Source: Candidatus Roizmanbacteria bacterium
GTDB taxonomy: Bacteria > Patescibacteriota > Microgenomatia > UBA1406 > GWC2-37-13
Reading direction: 5' to 3'
Length of the DNA: 43,794 nucleotides
Assembly: GCA_016201695.1 (NCBI GenBank)
Contig: JACQCK010000026.1
Location: 1 to 43,794 of the forward strand
The position numbers and the translations under genes were made by a program. Below the pieces are notes generated by a model. The model made no database searches. It was not told the origin of the DNA and saw nothing but the letters and a program-made list of their open reading frames with translations. Positions 39,148 through 43,794 of this stretch are shown in pieces (the stretch's first letter is position 1; every line of letters starts with the position of its first letter).

Positions 39148-42100
39148 TTAGCTTAGACTTTCAGAGAGTAGGGCAAAAGCTCTTGTATATATCTCAAGTT
39201 TATCTGGACTAGTCTTTAATTCCAAAATAAATCCGTCGATACCGTCGGGGCCGGCATATGCCGCCATCATCGGCGTAAGAACGGCGATTTTTTCCTTCTT
39301 GACCGTCTCGTCAACCGAAGAGTTTTGGAAGTATCGGGTGAGAAACTTTTCCGCCTTATGATAGGTGGCCGTCTCTTTATTTCCCCGCGCAAACGGATTG
39401 GTCAGGCTGCGCTTGGCCGGTTGCGCCCGGTAGCCGTCTTGTTGTTTTAGATTGTCAAGATGAAGGAGTAAATTATGAAAAGCCTCGTTTATTAGAGAAA
39501 AAGGGAGTCGAGGATTGCTATAATCATTTCCGGCGAGCGGATCCAAAAATTCTTGCCACCAGGCTGATCTGAATTGGTCTGTGTCTTGTATTCCTAACTT
39601 ACTGGCAAGAAATGTTAAGGCCTCGTTCGATTGCCACTCTAAATCAAAGCCGGGAACTGGGTCGGCTTCGTGGGTATCGGGAGCGGTAGGTGATGCCGTT
39701 GTTACCGGCGGACTGATTCTTTCCGACAGGAAAGCGGCCCGAAGCTGTCGCTGTAGCTCCTGATTCAGCTCTTTATCTTCGGGGATGGTGAGAGTAGCTC
39801 GAGAGTCAATCAAGTCTCTCTCGATTTTTTTAAAAATGTTTCCAAAACTGTCAATAATTTGTTGTCGAGTCGGTGATGGTCTGTACTCCTCATCATATAG
39901 TTCCTGCGGGGTTGGTGGTTCAACGTTAGGATAAGCTTGTTGGAATTCTTGGCGGGCTTGTTCTGTTCTACGTATCCAAAAAATAATTTCTTTGACAAAA
40001 TGATCGGCTAGAATTTGTCTCACGGCGGTTTCCGGATCAGAGTTGTTTGATTCGGGTGGTTCAGAGTCGAATTGACTTTTAAATTCATCAGGCGATAATT
40101 GCATGGCACGTCTAACGTTACGATATGAATTTGAGCCTTGTTCAAATTGATAAAGCAACAGGGCCGGCGTTTGTCCGGCGGTTTTTAGGCTTTGAGGAAG
40201 ATTCCAGAACAACCAATCTTCGGCTTTTTTTTGGATTTCAGCGGCTTTTTGTTCTTTTGTTTTCGGTATCGCGTCTATTAGCCGTTTTTTTAATCGCTGC
40301 ATCCGTCCTTCAGACGGTTGGACAGGGGCGTTAACTGTCGCTGCCGTATTGGTTGCAGAAGTCGTTGTTTGTGGGTTGACTGATCCGCGTTGTTGTTCAA
40401 GGTAATCATCAAGCTTCTTCTGGTGTTTTGGTGTTAATTGTATGCCTTGATTGAGCAACTCCGCGAGAGCGATTGGAGTGAGATTACGATTGCTAAGACC
40501 GGCGTTGTAACTTTGCTGAAGGTTGATTGGTTGGGGGAGACGAGCGCCAACCGGAGCCGGGTTGACCGGAGCGGAATTATTCGGCAGTACCGTTGTGGGG
40601 TTTATGGGAGTCGTTGGTGGTGGTAATCTTTGTTTTTTCCGAGCGAGGTAGTCGTCAAGTTTTTGTCGGTCTTCCGGTGTCAGTTGCACACCGAGGTTTG
40701 ACATATGCTCCAACAGAGTGAGAGAAAAAAGCTTTTGAAGACTGGCATCATACATATTCTGATAGTTTGCCCGATCGGCGGCAAGAGCGTCAACCGGAGC
40801 GGGGTTGGCTGGAGCGGTTGTTGGGGGAGTTGTGGTGGAAGCGACGGGCGGGGTTTTTTTATCTAAAATACTTTGGTCGGTCAACTCGATTCTAAGTTTG
40901 CCGTTTTCAATATGAACTTTGACCTGGGTAAGGTTAATGCCCTTTCCGGCGAACTGTTTATTGAGGTGAGGCAAAATAAACTTATTAATGTCGAAGTTGG
41001 GATCAGCTAAAATCGCGTCTATTTTTCTTTGGGTATCCTCTAGTTCGCCATTAACCAAGGCGTTATCCGAACGAAGCGCGAAGTCAGTTACTTTTACTGA
41101 ATCGGCGCCATTATTGGCGAAGTCGGCAGCAAATCTGATATCTGTATCTACTACACCACCAGCAGCAGTAATATGAATACTACCGGTCAACGAACCGTTG
41201 TTTTTATTTAAAGTCGGTTCGACTGATCTAAGCGTAGCCTTATTTACTTTGGGGGGCGGGTGGTCGGCGAGATAAGGAGTAAGAAAGGCGGAAACTATGC
41301 TTTGTATAGACTGGGCATCAAGCTCACCGACAAACTGGCCTTTGGCGGCGATAGCGTTTTCTATCTGGCCGAGAATGGGTTGATTGACATCGATGGCGTC
41401 GACCGATGGCGGCCGGCCCGGAGACGGCCGATTAGGGCGGGTTGTTGGGGGAGTTGTGGTAGTAGGCGGGTTGGAGACGGGTTGCGGCCGGGCCGGCCGC
41501 TGGAGAAGCAGACGATTAAAATTGTCCAAAAGTTCTTCCTCGCTGTTTGGGCCTTGAGTCAACCGGTCCACCCGGGCGGCCTGACCGGCGCCCGGCGCCG
41601 TAAATAACTGCTTTACCTGATTTTTTCCGGTTGGAGTTTTTAGTTTATGCAAAACGTCAATTCCCTGGGCAATCATCTGTCCGGTGACTTCGGGCCCGTA
41701 GAGTTGTTTGGCCGTCCAGAGGACATTATTTAAAGTTTCCTGATCCTGAAGATTGAGGCCCGGGATAGACATGACAGTGTTGATGAAACGGACCGGATCA
41801 ATGGTCTGCCCCCGGTTATCCTGGACAAAAACAGAGTAAAGTTTGTTGGCGTCTTCGGCGTTAAATTGGTAGTTGGCGGGAAGGGGGCGGGCGAGATTGA
41901 GGGCATGGGTGGTAAATTGCCGCATAAAATCGGTCCGGGTGCCGCGGCTTGAGTTGGTAACAAAGTTGTCTGCCCAGACGGCAAAGTCGCTGTAAGAGCG
42001 GGGCGTATAAGTGCGGCCTTCGGTCTGCGCCTGTTGCTGCCGGCGGCTTTCCTCTTCCTGCCACTGGCGCTTGAGGCGGGTGCGGTTGTTGGCATAAAAA

Positions 42101-42345
42101 TTGTCACGTTCGGCCAAAGAAGCCTCGCCGAAAGCGGCGGTTGGCAGTTTGGGATGATTGGTCAGCTGGTCGATATGATTGGGAGGAAGCGGGGTCATTC
42201 TTTGATTCTTATCAAGCGGTTTTTCGCCGAGTCCCAGCTGGTTGACCGCGATGAGGCGGCCCTGGACCCCTTCAAGCGGCGAAAAAACAGCCGCTCCTTC
42301 TTTGGGTACGGTTGCCTCGACGACACCAGCTGCGGCTTCAGTCAT
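39148..42345 (-). CDS. Giant unrecognised multidomain protein (1065 aa)
   Basis: No family recognised, and no signal peptide or TM is visible. Order: a helical N-terminal region (1-280), a Pro/Thr linker (about 283-315), a beta-rich domain (about 318-495, SLTGSIHITAAGGVVDTDI, VKVHIENGKLRIEL), a Pro/Ala linker, a 45-residue unit twice (about 527-571 and 608-652), each with a QLTP turn followed by KLDDYL, separated by a Pro/Asn linker, then a basic stretch (MQRLKKRLIDAIPKTKEQKAAE) and a long helical C-terminal region. Such linker-separated modules suggest a scaffold. It lies 21 bp upstream of the PBP-like gene, with its own -10. Confidence 0.7.
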   Translation of the reverse strand: MTEAAAGVVEATVPKEGAAVFSPLEGVQGRLIAVNQLGLGEKPLDKNQRMTPLPPNHIDQLTNHPKLPTAAFGEASLAERDNFYANNRTRLKRQWQEEESRRQQQAQTEGRTYTPRSYSDFAVWADNFVTNSSRGTRTDFMRQFTTHALNLARPLPANYQFNAEDANKLYSVFVQDNRGQTIDPVRFINTVMSIPGLNLQDQETLNNVLWTAKQLYGPEVTGQMIAQGIDVLHKLKTPTGKNQVKQLFTAPGAGQAARVDRLTQGPNSEEELLDNFNRLLLQRPARPQPVSNPPTTTTPPTTRPNRPSPGRPPSVDAIDVNQPILGQIENAIAAKGQFVGELDAQSIQSIVSAFLTPYLADHPPPKVNKATLRSVEPTLNKNNGSLTGSIHITAAGGVVDTDIRFAADFANNGADSVKVTDFALRSDNALVNGELEDTQRKIDAILADPNFDINKFILPHLNKQFAGKGINLTQVKVHIENGKLRIELTDQSILDKKTPPVASTTTPPTTAPANPAPVDALAADRANYQNMYDASLQKLFSLTLLEHMSNLGVQLTPEDRQKLDDYLARKKQRLPPPTTPINPTTVLPNNSAPVNPAPVGARLPQPINLQQSYNAGLSNRNLTPIALAELLNQGIQLTPKHQKKLDDYLEQQRGSVNPQTTTSATNTAATVNAPVQPSEGRMQRLKKRLIDAIPKTKEQKAAEIQKKAEDWLFWNLPQSLKTAGQTPALLLYQFEQGSNSYRNVRRAMQLSPDEFKSQFDSEPPESNNSDPETAVRQILADHFVKEIIFWIRRTEQARQEFQQAYPNVEPPTPQELYDEEYRPSPTRQQIIDSFGNIFKKIERDLIDSRATLTIPEDKELNQELQRQLRAAFLSERISPPVTTASPTAPDTHEADPVPGFDLEWQSNEALTFLASKLGIQDTDQFRSAWWQEFLDPLAGNDYSNPRLPFSLINEAFHNLLLHLDNLKQQDGYRAQPAKRSLTNPFARGNKETATYHKAEKFLTRYFQNSSVDETVKKEKIAVLTPMMAAYAGPDGIDGFILELKTSPDKLEIYTRAFALLSESLS

Positions 42346-42351
42346 ATTTTT

Positions 42352-43755
42352 TTATTCTAACACATTAGCGGTTTTAACGTTATCGTCGTTTGTCCTTGCT
42401 TCATCCAAACAGGTAAGATAGGTGCAAAGGGCCCAGAGTTGGTTGGCCGGCATCTTGGCGTAATCAAGCTCTCGATATGAGGTCAGTTGTCGGGCGAGAT
42501 TTTTAAGATGTAGATCAAACGTCAGTTGATCAGTACTGTCGGGTTTCACCAGTATTTCTTCGTTGACCAACCGGCGGTAGACGGTTGACAGTCTGGGAAC
42601 AAAAAATTTGGCCGGCGGGCGTGAGCGATTGTTAATAAACCCGATAAGTTCATACAAAGCCGTTAATGTTACTCCGTCTCCGAAAGGAGGCGAAAAAGCC
42701 AGAATCCGTTCGGCGACTAACGATCGCAGCCGCCGGGTTTGTTCTTCAGTAAGCGGTAAGCGGGTAAAAAGTTCGTGAGGGGCAGTGACGTTTAGAATCG
42801 TCTCGCGCACAAGCGGAGCCAGCGGGGTTTGGGGAACGGTCAGCGTGTCGTCACCGACGCCTTCGACGATATCAAAGGCAGACAGGAGGTCAAAATCAGC
42901 CGGCAGCGGCTCGTCAGCCGATAGTCCGTAAGCTGTCTTTATCTTGTCAACGACAGCCGGCCGCTGCGCTTTGATGGTCCCGGCGATAGCTTCACGGCAG
43001 GCGGCAAACGCTTGAGTTGCTGCCGGGGTGGCCGGGTGCGGGATAAGGCCGTTGGCAAAAAGCAGGGCGTCGACCCGGGTGATACCCAGTCCGCTTTCCC
43101 GCGCCGGTTGAGTCAGGCCAAGAAGCAGCAGTTCGCCCATCGGCCCGAGTTTTTCTATCACTGTCCGTTCGTTGAGCCAGGCGGACGGTTGGGGAGCGGG
43201 TAGCGCCGTTGTGACTTCGGCAGAACGAGTCGTAAGGTTGCCGGGAAAATCAGATTGTTTTTCCTGATAAAAGGCGGCGCCCTGCTTTTTGAGCCAGTCC
43301 GCGACTCGTTTGACAACCAGTTCGACCGCAGTCTGCGGTAGGTCGTCCGCGTCTGCTTCGCCGATTCGCTCGACGACGTCTAAGGCTTTACACCAGTCAA
43401 AATCGTCCGGCACGCGGCCGCCGTTGGCGGCTTGTACCTGTCTCACAATGTCGGGCCTTTCTTCTTGGATGATGGTATTGATGGTTGACCGCGCCAGTTG
43501 AAAACTTTCCCACAGTGACGGGTCGCCGGGCATGGGGAGAAGCCCTGCTTGAACAAGAAAGGCGTCGACCCGGGTGATCACCCGATTGTCAGGCGAGATA
43601 CCGGTCAGAAGAAGCTTGCCTAGCGGCCCCATGTCGCTGATTGATTTTTTTCGCCGTTCCCACGCCCACGGTTCCCGGCGGTTAATAAGCGGCAAAATGT
43701 CGCTAACGGACAACGAGTCGGCGATACCTAGAGAGTCGGGATTTTCGTTTGACAT
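42352..43755 (-). CDS. Unrecognised protein with a tandem duplicated about 110-residue module (467 aa)
   Basis: Residues about 41-149 and 202-319 are clearly related copies. Both run MGPLGKLLLTG / LGPMGELLLLG, then ITRVDAFL / ITRVDALL, GLLPMP / GLIPHP, a helix ending in ERPDIVRQV / QRPAVVDKI, PDDFDWCKALDVVERIG / PADFDLLSAFDIVEGVG, and LPQTAVELVVKR / VPQTPLAPLVRE. The C-terminal about 140 residues are helical and unrelated. There is no TM or signal peptide. It is first of three closely spaced minus-strand genes. No clear -10 is seen before ATG 43755. Function unknown. Confidence 0.7.
   Translation of the reverse strand: MSNENPDSLGIADSLSVSDILPLINRREPWAWERRKKSISDMGPLGKLLLTGISPDNRVITRVDAFLVQAGLLPMPGDPSLWESFQLARSTINTIIQEERPDIVRQVQAANGGRVPDDFDWCKALDVVERIGEADADDLPQTAVELVVKRVADWLKKQGAAFYQEKQSDFPGNLTTRSAEVTTALPAPQPSAWLNERTVIEKLGPMGELLLLGLTQPARESGLGITRVDALLFANGLIPHPATPAATQAFAACREAIAGTIKAQRPAVVDKIKTAYGLSADEPLPADFDLLSAFDIVEGVGDDTLTVPQTPLAPLVRETILNVTAPHELFTRLPLTEEQTRRLRSLVAERILAFSPPFGDGVTLTALYELIGFINNRSRPPAKFFVPRLSTVYRRLVNEEILVKPDSTDQLTFDLHLKNLARQLTSYRELDYAKMPANQLWALCTYLTCLDEARTNDDNVKTANVLE
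42354..42359 (-). promoter_or_regulatory. -10 box TAGAAT overlapping a stop codon
   Basis: The last T of TAGAAT (42354) is the first base of the upstream TAA stop (42354-42352). ATG 42345 is 8 nt away. Confidence 0.5.
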
Positions 43756-43794
43756 TTCATTGTGGTTATTTTTTACTAAATAAACCGCGCGCCA

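Noticed and set aside
1-43794. Alternative genetic code (TGA read as Gly or Trp)
   Set aside because: Well-aligned genes end at TGA (for example 2370, 9307, 29932), no in-frame TGA interrupts conserved domains, and tRNA-Trp has the ordinary CCA anticodon.

Overview
The window looks like a chromosome segment of a Patescibacteria/CPR bacterium, most likely of the Microgenomates (OP11) group. This is an inference. The support is: compact tail-to-tail and head-to-tail genes, the standard genetic code (TGA is used as a stop, which argues against Gracilibacteria/Absconditabacteria), many small envelope proteins and GT4 glycosyltransferases, and large proteins without recognisable domains. No rRNA, CRISPR array, transposase, integrase or phage structural gene was seen.

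Layout. 1-4.5 kb: end of an unknown gene, an M16 peptidase, a type 4 prepilin peptidase and a polytopic GT-C-like membrane protein. 4.5-10.2 kb: Ndk, tRNA-Arg(CCT), sortase, a PEGA-domain protein, MreB, a WecG/TagA-type glycosyltransferase and a nucleotidyltransferase-fold protein. 10.2-12.3 kb: a six-TM protein with a CAP-like tail, a small ORF, tRNA-Leu(CAG), tRNA-Ser(GCT), and a hairpin-rich non-coding stretch ended by a second copy of the tRNA-Ser 3' end. 12.3-19.2 kb: EamA transporter, SPL-type radical SAM protein, VOC protein, LCP ligase, small HExxH metallopeptidase, DUF2207 protein and two unknowns. 19.3-23.0 kb: tRNA-Arg(GCG), tRNA-Trp(CCA), an unknown small protein, then a three-gene block (MBL-fold hydrolase, polysaccharide deacetylase, P-loop kinase) bracketed by two near-identical 135-bp non-coding repeats. 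23.0-32.2 kb: glutaredoxin-like protein with a Pro-rich tail, GH18-like protein, three GT4 glycosyltransferases with a divergent HIT-like protein between them, Pth, a GalT-like protein and a zinc-ribbon membrane protein. 32.2-43.8 kb: an HD-domain protein with three small partners on the plus strand, converging on three very large minus-strand genes, one of them a PBP-like protein.

Much of the content concerns the cell surface: MreB for shape, LCP and GT26 for attaching and making wall-linked polymers, GT4/GT-C enzymes for glycans, sortase and prepilin peptidase for surface proteins and pili, and deacetylase, GH18 and a GT51 enzyme for glycan remodelling.

The strongest signals are these. (1) A -10 hexamer (TATAAT, TAGAAT, TACAAT, TATACT or close) lies 6-10 nt before the start codon of 24 of about 41 CDS, with no Shine-Dalgarno sequence, which predicts leaderless mRNAs. 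At seven junctions the hexamer overlaps or abuts the stop codon of the preceding gene. (2) The PBP-like protein keeps a good GT51 active site but has lost the SxxK and KTG motifs of its transpeptidase domain, and it carries two twin-arginine-plus-hydrophobic segments. (3) The 135-bp repeat pair, whose palindromic end (17 nt) also occurs inside the DUF2207 gene. (4) The 17-nt duplication of the tRNA-Ser end.
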